This document shows positions 9,275 through 18,841 of a stretch of 64,000 nucleotides of DNA, piece after piece. A program made the position numbers and the translations under genes. Location of the stretch: assembly GCF_014696065.1 (NCBI RefSeq), contig NZ_JACJPL010000032.1, positions 44,297 through 108,296 on the forward strand. Reading direction: 5' to 3'. The notes under the pieces are model-generated. The model was given only the letters and a program-made list of their open reading frames with translations. It did not search any database and was not told the origin of the DNA. The DNA comes from Leptolyngbya sp. FACHB-261. GTDB lineage: Bacteria > Cyanobacteriota > Cyanobacteriia > FACHB-261. How positions within the stretch are numbered: the stretch's first letter is position 1; the number at the start of each line of letters is the position of its first letter.

Positions 9275-10090
9275 TTGCTAGCTCAAGCTAATCCGGCTTG
9301 GCTAGCAATTCAGGTTCAGACGTTGCAGGGTGAGAGCTTCAAAGCAGGCAAGGTCGACCCAGCCTTCGCCTTGATGAGTGTAGTCAAGCCATTGGTGCTG
9401 TTGTTCCTGCTGGAATATTTGGGAGCGGACACCGTTTTTCAGCATGTAGGCATGGACCCATCGGACCGAGCCTTCAATTGTTTAACTCAATTGGAGCTTG
9501 ACCTAGGTTGGCCTCGCAATCCCCTAATCAACAGTGGCGCCATTGTCTTGGCCTCGCTGCTGCCTGGGCAAGATGCTCAATCTCGCTGTGCGGCTCTGTG
9601 TCACTGGCTGTGTCAACAGTCAGGCCAGCAACTGTTCTTGAATGAGACGTTACTAGCCTCTGTTCGTCTAGCAGGGGGACATGCCAACAGAGCCTTAGCC
9701 AGGACTTTGGTACAGCATGGAAAGCTAGGCGAACCAGAGCTGGCACTAAACACCTACAACCATCTCTGCTGTCTATCGGGAACTGTAGCTAACCTGGCAG
9801 GCATTGGCCTGCTACTGGCTAAACCTGGTCACTCACCCCGTGTAGAGCACCGCCGTATTGTTAATGCCCTAATGTCAACCTGTGGGCTGTATGAAGCCTC
9901 AGGACGGTTTGCGGCCCGCGTGGGTTTACCAACGAAGTCCGGCGTTAGCGGTGCTCTTTTATCAGTAGTGCCAAGTCAAGGGGCTATTGCCTGCTACAGT
10001 CCCGCGTTAGATCTGAATGGCAATTCCTTAGCTGGATGCTATCTACTGGAGCAAATGGCTCAAGCCTTGAACCTGAGCCTTTTCAGTTAA
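9275..10090 (+). CDS. glsA: Glutaminase A
   Basis: Serine-dependent glutaminase (L-glutamine to glutamate plus ammonia) of the beta-lactamase-like fold. Motifs are FALMSVVKPLVLLFLLEYLG, with the catalytic Ser-x-x-Lys, WPRNPLINSGAIVLASLLPG, the active-site tyrosine in ALNTYNHLCCLSG, and LPTKSGVSGALLSVVPSQGA. From the TTG at 9275 the protein has 271 residues, shorter than the usual ~305. Upstream in the same frame are about 37 codons that look like the normal N-terminus (LTQTQLDHWVDQARAYIQPP, HIPLLAQANPAWLAIQV). They contain no ATG, GTG or TTG back to the TGA at 9077-9079. A CTG at 9164, overlapping the upstream stop, would give 308 residues. The product is secure; the start is not. Confidence 0.88.
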   Translation: MLAQANPAWLAIQVQTLQGESFKAGKVDPAFALMSVVKPLVLLFLLEYLGADTVFQHVGMDPSDRAFNCLTQLELDLGWPRNPLINSGAIVLASLLPGQDAQSRCAALCHWLCQQSGQQLFLNETLLASVRLAGGHANRALARTLVQHGKLGEPELALNTYNHLCCLSGTVANLAGIGLLLAKPGHSPRVEHRRIVNALMSTCGLYEASGRFAARVGLPTKSGVSGALLSVVPSQGAIACYSPALDLNGNSLAGCYLLEQMAQALNLSLFS

Positions 10091-10108
10091 GGCTAACTTA
10101 AAGCAGTG

Positions 10109-11173
10109 TCACTTACGCTCTGGATGAGCCGCTTCTGGCGGTGGCCCCATTTCGTTAATTGCTGCAATCATCTGATAGAGACGGCCCTGGTCCCGTTGAT
10201 TGAAGTACAACAATAGCCGAGGCAAGTCCAAAGTCTCATCTTTGCCTTCCTCAGGCAAAGCCCGACTCTTGATGATTTGCCCCTTGACCAGAATGTCACT
10301 GAATAGAGCATTGAGTTGCTCAACTTCAAGATCGGAGAGTTCAAAGTTGAGCCTGAGCACTAGTTTCGGACCGACATAACGGCAGGAGTGATAAACCCGG
10401 TAGAAGCTGGCAATCGCCTCACAAGCGACATCAACCCGGTCTGTAAGCGTATACAAGCTGCGATCATCCGGACTAATTAATCCGCGTTTCAGCAGGTGCT
10501 TCTGAATGTACGCATCCCATTCCAACCAGTAGTCTCCCCCTGGCTTGTCAACCAGAACCAGTGGTAGGGGCTGCGATTTGCCAGTTTGGCAAAGGGTTAG
10601 GCATTCAAACGCTTCATCATGGGTGCCAAAACCACCGGGAAACAGAGCGAGGGCGTCACTCTCTTTGAGAAAGAACAATTTGCGAGTAAAGAAGTATTTA
10701 AAGTCGATCAGCTTAGGGTCGCCTTGAATGTACGGGTTAGCTCCCTGCTCAAACGGCAAGCGGATATTGAGGCCGAAAGAGCGCTCAGTCCCCGCTCCTT
10801 CATTAGCACCCTGCATGATGCCCCCGCCAGCTCCCGTTATCACCATGAAGCCTTGCGCTGTTACACAACGGGCAAAGTCTGCTGCAAGTTGGTACTCTGG
10901 GCTATCCGGTTGAATTCTAGCGGAGCCAAAAATACTAATCTTGCGGGTATGGCGATAGGGATAAAAGACTTGGAAGCCTCCAGCCATATCTTGCAGAGCA
11001 GCACTAAGGATCTTCCAATCGAGACGGTCAATTTCACCGTTGGCTAGGTGCAGGGTCGAGGCTAGCACCTGTTGAATCAGCGCACCATTCTTAAGATCAG
11101 GCAACTGGTCCAACAAATGATTAAGCTGGTTGCGCAGAGCGGATGAGGGGTCATTGGAAGGCAATGAAGTCAT
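10109..11173 (-). CDS. LOG-family Rossmann-fold nucleotide-binding protein
   Basis: 354-residue protein of the lysine-decarboxylase-like/LOG superfamily, which cleaves nucleoside 5'-monophosphates to base and ribose 5-phosphate. It has SIFGSARIQPDSPEY, ITGAGGGIMQGANEGAG, and the diagnostic LFPGGFGTHDEAFECLTL, the P-G-G-x-G-T-x-x-E motif. It is longer than the classic ~200-residue LOG proteins. The extra N-terminal ~80 residues and C-terminal ~100 residues resemble the PpnN/YgdH-type arrangement. It converges with glsA. The ATG at 11173 is preferred over a GTG at 11188. Confidence 0.85.
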   Translation of the reverse strand: MTSLPSNDPSSALRNQLNHLLDQLPDLKNGALIQQVLASTLHLANGEIDRLDWKILSAALQDMAGGFQVFYPYRHTRKISIFGSARIQPDSPEYQLAADFARCVTAQGFMVITGAGGGIMQGANEGAGTERSFGLNIRLPFEQGANPYIQGDPKLIDFKYFFTRKLFFLKESDALALFPGGFGTHDEAFECLTLCQTGKSQPLPLVLVDKPGGDYWLEWDAYIQKHLLKRGLISPDDRSLYTLTDRVDVACEAIASFYRVYHSCRYVGPKLVLRLNFELSDLEVEQLNALFSDILVKGQIIKSRALPEEGKDETLDLPRLLLYFNQRDQGRLYQMIAAINEMGPPPEAAHPERK

Positions 11174-11318
11174 GGGGGAAGGCACCAATGGGCCACTATT
11201 CTACTGGCTTGCAGCCCTCCGCTACCTGCTCAGGCTGTTACTCCTCAAGTTAAACGAACAAACAAACGCCCTAGCCCAATGGCTAGAGCGTTTGGAAATG
11301 TCAATAGGTCAGCCTGGA

Positions 11319-11642
11319 TTACAGATGCTTCTCAAGGGTGTTGGCCAAAGTGGTTTTAGGCACCGCACCAACTACCATGTCCACTTTCTGCCCAGCTTTA
11401 AAGACCATTAATGTTGGAATACTACGAATCCCATACTGGCTAGCGATACCGGGGTTCTCATCGGTATTTACTTTAACGACTTTGACCTTGCCGTCGTACT
11501 GCTGAGCGATTTCATCAACCACTGGAGCTACCATGCGGCAGGGACCGCACCAAGGAGCCCAAAAGTCCACCAGAACCGGAACATCGCTTTCCAGAACTTC
11601 TTGCTTAAAGCTGGTGTCCGTGACGGAAACGGCTGATGACAT
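11319..11642 (-). CDS. trxA: Thioredoxin
   Basis: 107-residue cytosolic thiol-disulfide reductant. [15 protein letters not shown] places the redox-active WCGPC at residues 31-35. [11 protein letters not shown], the cis-proline loop [13 protein letters not shown], and the C-terminal helix are all standard for the m-type bacterial protein. It lies downstream of yfr1 and guaB3 in the guaB3-yfr1-trxA order known from many cyanobacteria. In the light its reductant would normally come from ferredoxin-thioredoxin reductase, encoded elsewhere. Confidence 0.97.
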   Translation of the reverse strand: MSSAVSVTDTSFKQEVLESDVPVLVDFWAPWCGPCRMVAPVVDEIAQQYDGKVKVVKVNTDENPGIASQYGIRSIPTLMVFKAGQKVDMVVGAVPKTTLANTLEKHL

Positions 11643-11743
11643 GCCTGCAAAAATCCTTTAAATCAGGGCTATCTGTATTGAATTTATCATAGGTGCTTTT
11701 TGGTAAGTCTGAACGAAAACAATTTCAGTCAGATTTTCAGCCC

Positions 11744-11815
11744 AAAAGGAACCGCCCGAACCGAAGTCCAGGCGGAGTGTGGTGTGAGGAGTGAACGGAA
11801 ACATGCGTCTCCGCT
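11744..11815 (-). ncRNA. yfr1: Yfr1 small regulatory RNA
   Basis: Between guaB3 and trxA the minus strand holds the invariant Yfr1 core ACTCCTCACAC (11792-11782). It is single-stranded between two stem-loops. The 5' hairpin CGGAGAC-GCAT-GTTTCCG is at 11813-11796. The 3' hairpin at 11775-11752 is a 10-pair stem with a TTCG tetraloop, followed by TTCCTTTT. Yfr1 is an abundant antisense sRNA in cyanobacteria whose core pairs with outer membrane porin mRNAs. Core, flanking hairpins and synteny all agree. Ends are estimated from the -10 box and terminator. Confidence 0.93.
11752..11775 (-). terminator. Intrinsic terminator of yfr1
   Basis: A ten-pair stem (with G-T wobbles) is closed by a TTCG tetraloop and followed by TTCCTTTT on the minus strand. 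It forms the 3' hairpin of Yfr1. Confidence 0.8.
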
Positions 11816-11821
11816 CACTTT

Positions 11822-11827
11822 ATTGTA
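11822..11827 (-). promoter_or_regulatory. Putative -10 box of yfr1
   Basis: The minus strand reads TACAAT, one mismatch from TATAAT, about 7 nt upstream of the start of the 5' Yfr1 hairpin. No good -35 element is seen 17 nt further up. Confidence 0.5.
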
Positions 11828-11917
11828 AGCGAGTCTCCCCAATTTTGCAGAGGATACAACTGGTGTAAGCCTCTAGACAGATAAATTGTAGCTGTTAGAG
11901 ACCCTGTAAACTTTTGT

Positions 11918-13081
11918 TCAGCGTCCCATGCCAAGCTGCTGTGCCTTTTGGTAGACCTTACCCTCGGTTAGCAGGGAGGGTGCGATTACAACTTCAACTT
12001 GTTGCATCTGTCGAAGATTTTTAGCTCCTAGGGTTCCCATACTTGTTTGAAGGGCGCCTAGCAAGTTGTGAGTACCATCATCAAGACCAGCGGGTCCTTT
12101 TAGGATTTGCTCTAGGCTCCCAGTTGTGCCAACTCGGATTCGGGTACCCCGTGGAAGCAACGGACTTGGGGTTGCCATACCCCAGTGATAGCCTCTGCCT
12201 GGTGCTTCTGCTGCTCGCGCAAAGGGGGACCCGATCATGACACCATCTGCACCGCAGGCAATACATTTACAAATATCACCACCAGTAATCAAGCCACCAT
12301 CAGCAATAATCGGCACATAGCGTCCGCTCTCCTGGGCATAATCATCCCGAGCCGCAGCGCAGTCGGAAATTGCTGTAGCTTGTGGGACTCCCACTCCCAA
12401 CACGCCTCGGGAAGTACAAGCAGCGCCCGGTCCGATGCCTACCAGAACTCCAGCGGCCCCTGCTTTTAGAAGGTCTAAGGTCACATCGTAGGTTACACAA
12501 TTACCTAGGATGACCGGAATAGGCATTTCTCGACAAAAGGTAACTAGGTCCAGAGGAGTGACACCTCCAGGAGCTAGGTGAGCAGTTGAAACAACCGTCG
12601 CCTGTACAAAGAATAAATCTGCTCCTGCCTCTGCTACAACCTGCCCGTACTTAGCAGCTCCTGCAGGCGTGGCACTGGCAGCTGCGATGCCTCCCTGCGC
12701 TTTGATTTCTTGAATGCGCTGTTTGATCAGGTCCGGCTGAATCGGTGCAGCATACAGCTCTTGCATGAGCTGAACAAACTCACCAGGACCAACGCTAGCT
12801 ATTCGCTCCAAAATGGGCGTTGGATCTTCATAGCGGGTCTGAATGCCCTCCAAGTTGATCACTCCCAAAGCTCCAAGTTGGGACAGAAGAACTGCCATTT
12901 TTACGTCGACAACTCCGTCCATGGCACTAGCAATGATTGGAATCTGTCGCTCAATATTTCCTAAAGTCCAACGAGTATCTACCAGTGCAGGATCAAGGGT
13001 GCTACGCCCAGGAACCAGTGCGATTTCATCAATGCCGTAAGCTCTGCGAGCTGTTTTAGCCCGTCCCAATTGAATATCCAC
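11918..13081 (-). CDS. guaB3: GuaB3-type IMP dehydrogenase family protein
   Basis: 387-residue IMPDH/GMP-reductase superfamily barrel. Features include the N-terminal LGRAKTARRAYGIDEIALVP and IPIIASAMDGVVDVKMAVLL. The active-site loop is GAGAAGVLVGIGPGAACTSR, with the catalytic cysteine in GPGAACTSR. IIADGGLITGGDICKCIACG binds phosphate. CBS domains are absent, and the length and N-terminus fit the GuaB3 subfamily of actinobacteria and cyanobacteria rather than canonical GuaB. The subfamily may act as a GMP reductase in purine salvage rather than as an IMP dehydrogenase, so the reaction direction is uncertain from sequence alone. Confidence 0.92.
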   Translation of the reverse strand: MDIQLGRAKTARRAYGIDEIALVPGRSTLDPALVDTRWTLGNIERQIPIIASAMDGVVDVKMAVLLSQLGALGVINLEGIQTRYEDPTPILERIASVGPGEFVQLMQELYAAPIQPDLIKQRIQEIKAQGGIAAASATPAGAAKYGQVVAEAGADLFFVQATVVSTAHLAPGGVTPLDLVTFCREMPIPVILGNCVTYDVTLDLLKAGAAGVLVGIGPGAACTSRGVLGVGVPQATAISDCAAARDDYAQESGRYVPIIADGGLITGGDICKCIACGADGVMIGSPFARAAEAPGRGYHWGMATPSPLLPRGTRIRVGTTGSLEQILKGPAGLDDGTHNLLGALQTSMGTLGAKNLRQMQQVEVVIAPSLLTEGKVYQKAQQLGMGR

Positions 13082-13179
13082 GCGCTCTGCCCCAAAAAGT
13101 GTATTGGCTAGCCTATCGAAATTTAGATTGGGGCTGCAATCCGTCTCGGCTCTCTTAAGCCTGCGCTGCAGCCGTAGCT

Positions 13180-14238
13180 TTACTCCTCTGCATCAGAATC
13201 TAGTTCTCCGACATCTTGATAAATAGCTTCAAGGGCTTGACGCTGTGTGCGTCGCGACGGCCTTCGATAACGTTTGGCCTCTAGCCGAGGCTCATCCTGG
13301 GTAGCGCCTAAAGCGCGAAATTTAGTCTTTAAAGCAGCATCAGGGTCTGTGACTTGAGCCATTTTTGCCTGCCAGACCAAAACTTCCTCTAAAAAGCTTT
13401 GATAGTGGGGGTAACGCTCCCAGTCTCCTCGGACAACACAGCCTGGCTCTTCCTGATGTATACAGTCAGTGAATTGACACCTAGCTTCCCTTTGTCGAGC
13501 CCGAATCTCGGGGAAGCAGGCTGCCAGCTTCCTAGCAGTCATAGTTAGAGCTGGCTGGTTAAACCCAGGTGTATCTGCCAGTAGGCCCCCTTCCGGTAAC
13601 TCAAACAGCTCCACATGGCGGGTGGTATGCCGCCCTCGTCCTAAATATTCTGATAGAGCACCAACTCTTAGCTCTCGATCAGGGATCAGGATGTTAATTA
13701 GGCTAGACTTACCAACCCCAGAAGGACCAGCGAGAACGCTCGTGTTGTCTCTTAAGGCGGTTCCAAGCTCTCTTAAGCCTGTCTGGGCTTGAACACTAAC
13801 CAACACCGGGCTGTAACCCCAGTCGTTTAGATGTGATCGCCAGTGTTGTTGATCAACCTCACTGACTAGATCTGCTTTGTTCAGACATAACAGCACCCTC
13901 AATCCACTGACCTCAGCCGTAACCAGAAAGCGACTCAGCTGAATCGGATCTAGGGGTGGGCTTGCCAGAGCGAACACCAATAACACTTGGTCAGCATTGG
14001 CAATAGGCGGACGATCAAGTTCACTACGTCGCGCCAATACCTCTGCAATTGCACCCCGCTGTCCTTGCCAGTCGGGTTCAACTACTACAACCCGATCACC
14101 CACCAGCACTCGCGTCCCAATCTTTTTCAACCGTGTACGACGCGTACACAGCAAATCAGTTCCTTGATCAAGGTGGACTTGGTAATAGTTAGCCTGGGCA
14201 GCCAGAACCGTTCCTTGCCAGGCATCGCCCTGAGTCAT
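13180..14238 (-). CDS. rsgA: Ribosome small-subunit biogenesis GTPase RsgA
   Basis: Circularly permuted GTPase that acts late in 30S maturation. The protein has 352 residues: an N-terminal OB domain (GTVLAAQANYYQVHLDQG), the G4 motif LLCLNKADLV before the P-loop, VLAGPSGVGKSSLINIL (G1), and LLADTPGFNQPAL (G3). The C-terminal zinc site runs through CFPEIRARQREARCQFTDC to HQEEPGCVV. The start ATG overlaps the stop of the TusA-like gene by 4 nt (ATGA), showing translational coupling. The C-terminal ~50 residues are basic, then acidic (QDVGELDSDAEE). Confidence 0.95.
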   Translation of the reverse strand: MTQGDAWQGTVLAAQANYYQVHLDQGTDLLCTRRTRLKKIGTRVLVGDRVVVVEPDWQGQRGAIAEVLARRSELDRPPIANADQVLLVFALASPPLDPIQLSRFLVTAEVSGLRVLLCLNKADLVSEVDQQHWRSHLNDWGYSPVLVSVQAQTGLRELGTALRDNTSVLAGPSGVGKSSLINILIPDRELRVGALSEYLGRGRHTTRHVELFELPEGGLLADTPGFNQPALTMTARKLAACFPEIRARQREARCQFTDCIHQEEPGCVVRGDWERYPHYQSFLEEVLVWQAKMAQVTDPDAALKTKFRALGATQDEPRLEAKRYRRPSRRTQRQALEAIYQDVGELDSDAEE

Positions 14239-14489
14239 GGGGCGGCAACAGAACTGCCTCGACAGACTTGCAGAATAAAGAAGCTGCCTTGGTCTTGAAC
14301 GGTGATAATCTCGTGCCCTTCTTGACTGAGACTCCCAGGCACTTGCTCAAGCGGCTCCCCCGCATCAAGCCAAATCTCTAACATTTGGCCTGCTTGCATG
14401 CGGTCTAGCTGCAGCTTTGCTCTGACAAAATTGATTGGGCAGGGAGTTCCCCGCAGGTCCAGCTTCTCAACCTGAGTTGTATCTGGCAT
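14235..14489 (-). CDS. TusA-like sulfur-carrier protein
   Basis: 84-residue SirA/TusA family protein. LDLRGTPCPINFVRAKLQLD at about 10-29 contains the conserved cysteine, although the usual C-P-x-P reads C-P-I-N. The rest has the two-layer alpha/beta pattern (GQMLEIWLDAGEP, GHEIITVQDQGSFFILQV). Family members relay persulfide sulfur. The partner here is unknown and no other Tus gene is adjacent. It sits 2 nt after dnaJ and overlaps rsgA by 4 nt, so dnaJ-tusA-rsgA is one operon. Confidence 0.87.
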   Translation of the reverse strand: MPDTTQVEKLDLRGTPCPINFVRAKLQLDRMQAGQMLEIWLDAGEPLEQVPGSLSQEGHEIITVQDQGSFFILQVCRGSSVAAP

Positions 14490-14491
14490 GA

Positions 14492-15634
14492 TTAGTTACG
14501 GAAAAATCCGCCTAGAAAGCCATCAACATTGCTGCCCTTGGCTCGATCACCCTTTAACCGAGCTAGCTTCTCCAGCAATTCTCGCTCCTCAGCATTGAGC
14601 CGAGTTGGGATTTCTACCTGAATAGTCAAGCGGTGATCACCACGACTAACTGGATTACCCAAGCGAGGCACGCCACGGTTTTCGAGGGTCAATACCGTGC
14701 CAGGTTGCGTCCCTGCTGGGATTAGGATTTCTTCCTTACCATCCACAGTATCAATACGCACACGCGCTCCTAAAATCGCATTCAGGTAGCTGATCTTGAC
14801 TTCGGAGACAATATCAATGCCATCCCGCTGAAACTCAGAGTCAGCCTGTACAAACAGATAAACGTACAGGTCACCTGGCGGTCCCCCTCGCTCACCCGCA
14901 TCCCCTTCTCCTGAAACGCGGAGCCGGGTGCCGCTATCAACGCCTGCAGGAATCGTGATTTTGAGTTTTTTTGTGATTTGAGTCTGACCCGAGCCACCAC
15001 AGGTATCACACTTGTCCTCAATTACCTGTCCAGAACCATTACAGGTAGGGCAAACTGAAACCTGAGTAAAACTACCAAACGGCGTCCGAGTAGCTCGCCG
15101 CACTTGCCCAGATCCTGTACAGGTTGTACAGGTACGAGGACGAGTTCCAGATTTAGCACCCGAGCCACTACAAGTTGTACAGGTTTCTAAATGGCTAATG
15201 CGAATCTGCTTTTCACCACCGAAGACTGCCTCGCGGAAATCTAGCTTCAAATCAAAGCGGAGATCATCTCCTCGCGCAGGACCACTACGCCGCCTTGCTG
15301 TACTTGCCCCAGTTGGTCCACCACCAGAAAAGCCACTGAAGAAGCTTTCGAAGATATCAGCAAAGCCGCCGATATCACTAAAATCTTGAAAGCCGCCAGC
15401 CCCTGCTGCCGCACCACCCAGGCCAGCCTCGCCAAAGCGATCATAGCGGCTACGGGTCTCTGGTTCCGAGAGAACTTCGTAAGCGCGATTGATCTCTTTG
15501 AAGCGTTCTTCTGCTCCAGACTCCTTGTTGACGTCAGGATGATATTTGCGAGCTAGACGACGATAGGCTCGTTTGATCTCTTCTTTGTCAGCGTCTCGCG
15601 CGACGCCCAGGATCTCATAGTAATCACGGGCCAT
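14492..15634 (-). CDS. dnaJ: Chaperone protein DnaJ (type I Hsp40)
   Basis: Co-chaperone that loads substrates on DnaK and stimulates its ATPase. The 380 residues show the full type I layout. The J domain is at 1-70, with HPD inside [10 protein letters not shown] Gly/Phe-rich linker follows at about 75-125. The zinc-finger region has four C-x-x-C-x-G-x-G repeats ([32 protein letters not shown]). The C-terminal substrate domains follow. It lies 72 nt downstream of dnaK and is followed at 2 nt by the TusA-like gene. Confidence 0.97.
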   Translation of the reverse strand: MARDYYEILGVARDADKEEIKRAYRRLARKYHPDVNKESGAEERFKEINRAYEVLSEPETRSRYDRFGEAGLGGAAAGAGGFQDFSDIGGFADIFESFFSGFSGGGPTGASTARRRSGPARGDDLRFDLKLDFREAVFGGEKQIRISHLETCTTCSGSGAKSGTRPRTCTTCTGSGQVRRATRTPFGSFTQVSVCPTCNGSGQVIEDKCDTCGGSGQTQITKKLKITIPAGVDSGTRLRVSGEGDAGERGGPPGDLYVYLFVQADSEFQRDGIDIVSEVKISYLNAILGARVRIDTVDGKEEILIPAGTQPGTVLTLENRGVPRLGNPVSRGDHRLTIQVEIPTRLNAEERELLEKLARLKGDRAKGSNVDGFLGGFFRN

Positions 15635-15706
15635 AGAGCAGTGGCAGATTGGGGCTAGGTTGACGGTGAACTTCTCGGCTCTTCTCTAGTTTACGCCGCG
15701 CCTTCT

Positions 15707-17647
15707 CTAGTCTACGGCTTCGTAATCAGCAGTCAAAGTGTCTTCGTCATCGTAGTCGCTGCTGTAATCCCCTTCTCCAGGTGCAGTACCAGGGCCTCCG
15801 TTAGTGGCGGGACCACCGTTACCTAAACCACTTGAGCTAGAACGCTGATATACTTCTGCGCCAATTGCAAACAGCGCTTGCTGCAGAGCATCCAGCTTGC
15901 CCTTAACTTCTTCAAGGCTGGAACTCCGGTTGTTCAAAGCTACCTTCAGATCTGCCGCCTTTTGATCAGCCTCATATTTACGAGCGTCCGTGATCAGATC
16001 TCCGTTCTCCCGAATTGTAGATTCATAGCTGTAGAACAGAGCATCCGCCTGATTTTTTAGCTCAACTAGTTGCTTGCGTTTACGGTCATCATCGGCAAAG
16101 GCTTCGGCCTCTCGCCGCATCCGTTCTACCTCATCAGGTGAGAGACCACCGGTGTTACTAATGCGGATACGCTGCTCTCGACCTGTACCTTTATCTTGGG
16201 CAGAAACGTTGAGAATCCCGTTGGCATCAATATCAAAAGACACTTCAATCTGAGGAACACCTCGGGGTGCTGGAGGAATCCCAGAAAGCTGGAACTTGCC
16301 CAAGGTTTTGTTGTCTTGGGCCATCGTCCGTTCGCCCTGTAGGACGTGGATCTCTACAACGCTCTGGCCGTCAGTTGCTGTTGAGAAGATCTGTGACTTG
16401 CTAGTTGGGATCGTGGTGTTGCGATCAATAATTCGGGTAAAGACCTCGCCTAGAGTTTCGATCCCCAGCGATAAGGGAGTGACATCTAGCAGCAGTAAAT
16501 CTTTGACCTCGCCACCCAAAACCCCAGCCTGAATGGCCGCACCAAGGGCAACGGCTTCATCAGGGTTCACTGATTTATCTGGAGCCCTACCCCCAAAGAA
16601 CTTGCGAATTGCATCCTGAACTCCTGGCATTCGAGTCGAACCACCTACTAAGATGATTCGATTGATATCATCAGGTTGCAATTCAGCATCTTTAAGAGCT
16701 TGAGCCGTAGGCTCCAAAGTGCCCTCAATCAGATGGTTCACCAACTCCTCAAACTTGGCGCGGGTTAACTCCGTCTCCAGATGCTTTGGCCCAGAATCAT
16801 CCGCTGTAATGAAGGGCAAATTAATCGAGGTTGCCAGGGTGCTAGAAAGTTCGATCTTGGCCTTCTCTGCCGCCTCTTTTAGGCGTTGAATAGCCATTTT
16901 GTCTTGACTAAGATCGATGCCGTTACCTTGCTGAAAGTTCTCAATCATCCAGCGTACTAAGCAGTCATCGAAATCATCGCCCCCCAAGTGGTTATTACCT
17001 GAAGTAGCTTTGACCTCGAAAACTCCTTCGCCTAGCTCCAAAATTGACACATCAAAGGTTCCACCCCCCAAGTCGAAGACTAGTACCTTCTGGTCAATCT
17101 TCTGCTTATCCAATCCGTAGGACAGAGCTGCAGCTGTAGGCTCATTGATGATGCGCAGCACCTCGAGTCCTGCAATTGTGCCGGCATCTTTAGTGGCTTG
17201 ACGCTGTGCATCGCTAAAGTAAGCGGGAACCGTAATTACAGCTTGAGTAACAGGCTCACCTAGATAGCTCTCCGCATCCTGCTTGAGCTTTTGCAGAATC
17301 ATGGCAGAGATCTCCTGAGGCGTGTATTCACGGCTGCGGATCTCTACATTGACAGTCTCATCGCGACCTCGCACTGCCTTGTAAGGGACTCGAGCCCGCT
17401 CCACTTCCGTATCCTGCCACCGTCGCCCAATGAAGCGCTTGATGCTGAATACAGTATTCTCTGCATTAGTTACAGCCTGTCGCTTAGCAAGCTGACCTAT
17501 CAACCGGTCGCCGCTGCGAGTGAAGCCAACCATGCTTGGAGTCGTTCGTCCACCTTCCGAGTTGGAAATGACGACAGGCTGACCGCCTTCAAGCACTGCT
17601 ACACAGCTGTTTGTGGTTCCTAGGTCGATCCCGATGACTTTACCCAT
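15707..17647 (-). CDS. dnaK: Molecular chaperone DnaK (Hsp70)
   Basis: 646-residue ATP-dependent chaperone. [18 protein letters not shown] starts the nucleotide domain. [17 protein letters not shown] and [20 protein letters not shown] are the other phosphate and adenosine signatures. The [16 protein letters not shown] linker leads to the substrate domain, and a Gly/Ser-rich then acidic tail ends [13 protein letters not shown]. Cyanobacteria carry several dnaK paralogues; this one lies between grpE and dnaJ and is probably a main housekeeping copy. No CIRCE inverted repeat was found upstream of it or of grpE. Confidence 0.97.
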   Translation of the reverse strand: MGKVIGIDLGTTNSCVAVLEGGQPVVISNSEGGRTTPSMVGFTRSGDRLIGQLAKRQAVTNAENTVFSIKRFIGRRWQDTEVERARVPYKAVRGRDETVNVEIRSREYTPQEISAMILQKLKQDAESYLGEPVTQAVITVPAYFSDAQRQATKDAGTIAGLEVLRIINEPTAAALSYGLDKQKIDQKVLVFDLGGGTFDVSILELGEGVFEVKATSGNNHLGGDDFDDCLVRWMIENFQQGNGIDLSQDKMAIQRLKEAAEKAKIELSSTLATSINLPFITADDSGPKHLETELTRAKFEELVNHLIEGTLEPTAQALKDAELQPDDINRIILVGGSTRMPGVQDAIRKFFGGRAPDKSVNPDEAVALGAAIQAGVLGGEVKDLLLLDVTPLSLGIETLGEVFTRIIDRNTTIPTSKSQIFSTATDGQSVVEIHVLQGERTMAQDNKTLGKFQLSGIPPAPRGVPQIEVSFDIDANGILNVSAQDKGTGREQRIRISNTGGLSPDEVERMRREAEAFADDDRKRKQLVELKNQADALFYSYESTIRENGDLITDARKYEADQKAADLKVALNNRSSSLEEVKGKLDALQQALFAIGAEVYQRSSSSGLGNGGPATNGGPGTAPGEGDYSSDYDDEDTLTADYEAVD

Positions 17648-17812
17648 ATCCAGCGACCGGTGAGCGCCTCAAGTGAGCGACGTTTTGGTTCAGTCAGTCC
17701 TCAATGGCTTTCACCCTCTACACTCGTCCATCTACAACCTGTAGAGTAGGGACAAATTTAGGGGCTACTCGTGCAATAGCCTAGAGGAATTACTGAGTGG
17801 AGCGAGTTCAGC

Positions 17813-18592
17813 TTACCCTTCCGCAGCGCTTTCGCCTTCACCCGAGGTTATCACGGGCTCTGGAGGAGCAGCAACTTTGACCAAGGCATGGCGAAGCACC
17901 CGCTCTCCTAATAGGTATCCCCGTTGGAACTCGTCAATCACTACATCTTCTGGATATTGATCGGTTGCCTCTCGCATGACGGCTTCGTGCAGGTTAGGGT
18001 CGAAGACTTCACCAACAGGGCGCATTGGGGCAACACCAATGCGCTTGAGGCAATCAACTAGCTGTTTATATACGCTTTGGTAGCTAGTGTGGATGGTCTT
18101 CTCGCCATCTGTTTTGGGCTTAATTTGAGAACGAGCACGGTCAAAATTATCAACAACAGGTAGGAGCTCTAGGATGGTATCGCCCTTGATCTTTTGCTCC
18201 TGTTCTTCTTTCTCTCGTTGAGTGCGCTTACGAAAGTTCTCGAAATCAGCAGCTAAGCGGGTCCGCTGCTCTGTTGCATCCTTGAGTTGAGCTTGCAGCG
18301 TCTCAATCTGCTGACTAAGTTCGGTAATCAGCGCTGCCGCCTCTGCTGCGCCTTGCCCATCTGCTTCACTGTCTTCTGGGAGGTCTTCTAACAACGTCCC
18401 TAGCCCCTCGATAGGGTCATCAGCCGCATTATCAGGAATAGACTCTACCCCCACTGTTTGCTCGGTTGGCGAATCAGCTGGCTTGACATCAGTGTCTGGG
18501 CTACCTGGTTCAAATTCACTCATGGCCTCACTTCCGTGCTCTCTGGCCCCATGTTGGCTCGATTGTGGGAACTGATCCTCTTCCTCAATCAT
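17813..18592 (-). CDS. grpE: Nucleotide exchange factor GrpE
   Basis: Releases ADP from DnaK. The protein has 259 residues, longer than E. coli GrpE because of an acidic N-terminal extension of about 80 residues. The long dimerisation coiled coil follows (ALITELSQQIETLQAQLKDA, RTRLAADFENFRKRTQREKE). The beta domain contains PVGEVFDPNLHEAVMRE and the C-terminal RGYLLGERVLRHALVKVA. It leads the grpE-dnaK-dnaJ run. The 249 nt to the divergent pilB start must hold promoters for both directions. Confidence 0.95.
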   Translation of the reverse strand: MIEEEDQFPQSSQHGAREHGSEAMSEFEPGSPDTDVKPADSPTEQTVGVESIPDNAADDPIEGLGTLLEDLPEDSEADGQGAAEAAALITELSQQIETLQAQLKDATEQRTRLAADFENFRKRTQREKEEQEQKIKGDTILELLPVVDNFDRARSQIKPKTDGEKTIHTSYQSVYKQLVDCLKRIGVAPMRPVGEVFDPNLHEAVMREATDQYPEDVVIDEFQRGYLLGERVLRHALVKVAAPPEPVITSGEGESAAEG

Positions 18593-18841
18593 CGTAAGTT
18601 CGCAGATCTAAATTCTGATAGTTTCTGGAAAGCTCTGCTTTAGTCCACACTCCCCGCAGTTTAGGGGCGTTTTCAACCTTCAGTGGGTTAAGTCAGGTTA
18701 ACACACCCCCTGGTCTGGGGCACATGACAAAGCCAGCTGAGCATGAAGGTTATCATCTTCTCCAGAACCTTCACAGGTTCAGTAGGTGCATCAGAGTCAC
18801 GTTGATTGGGAATAATTGGGACAAACTCTCTTGCGCTGGCC

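Noticed and set aside
10619..11047. 142-codon plus-strand ORF
   Set aside because: Antisense shadow of the LOG-family gene, whose minus frame has the PGGxGTxxE motif.
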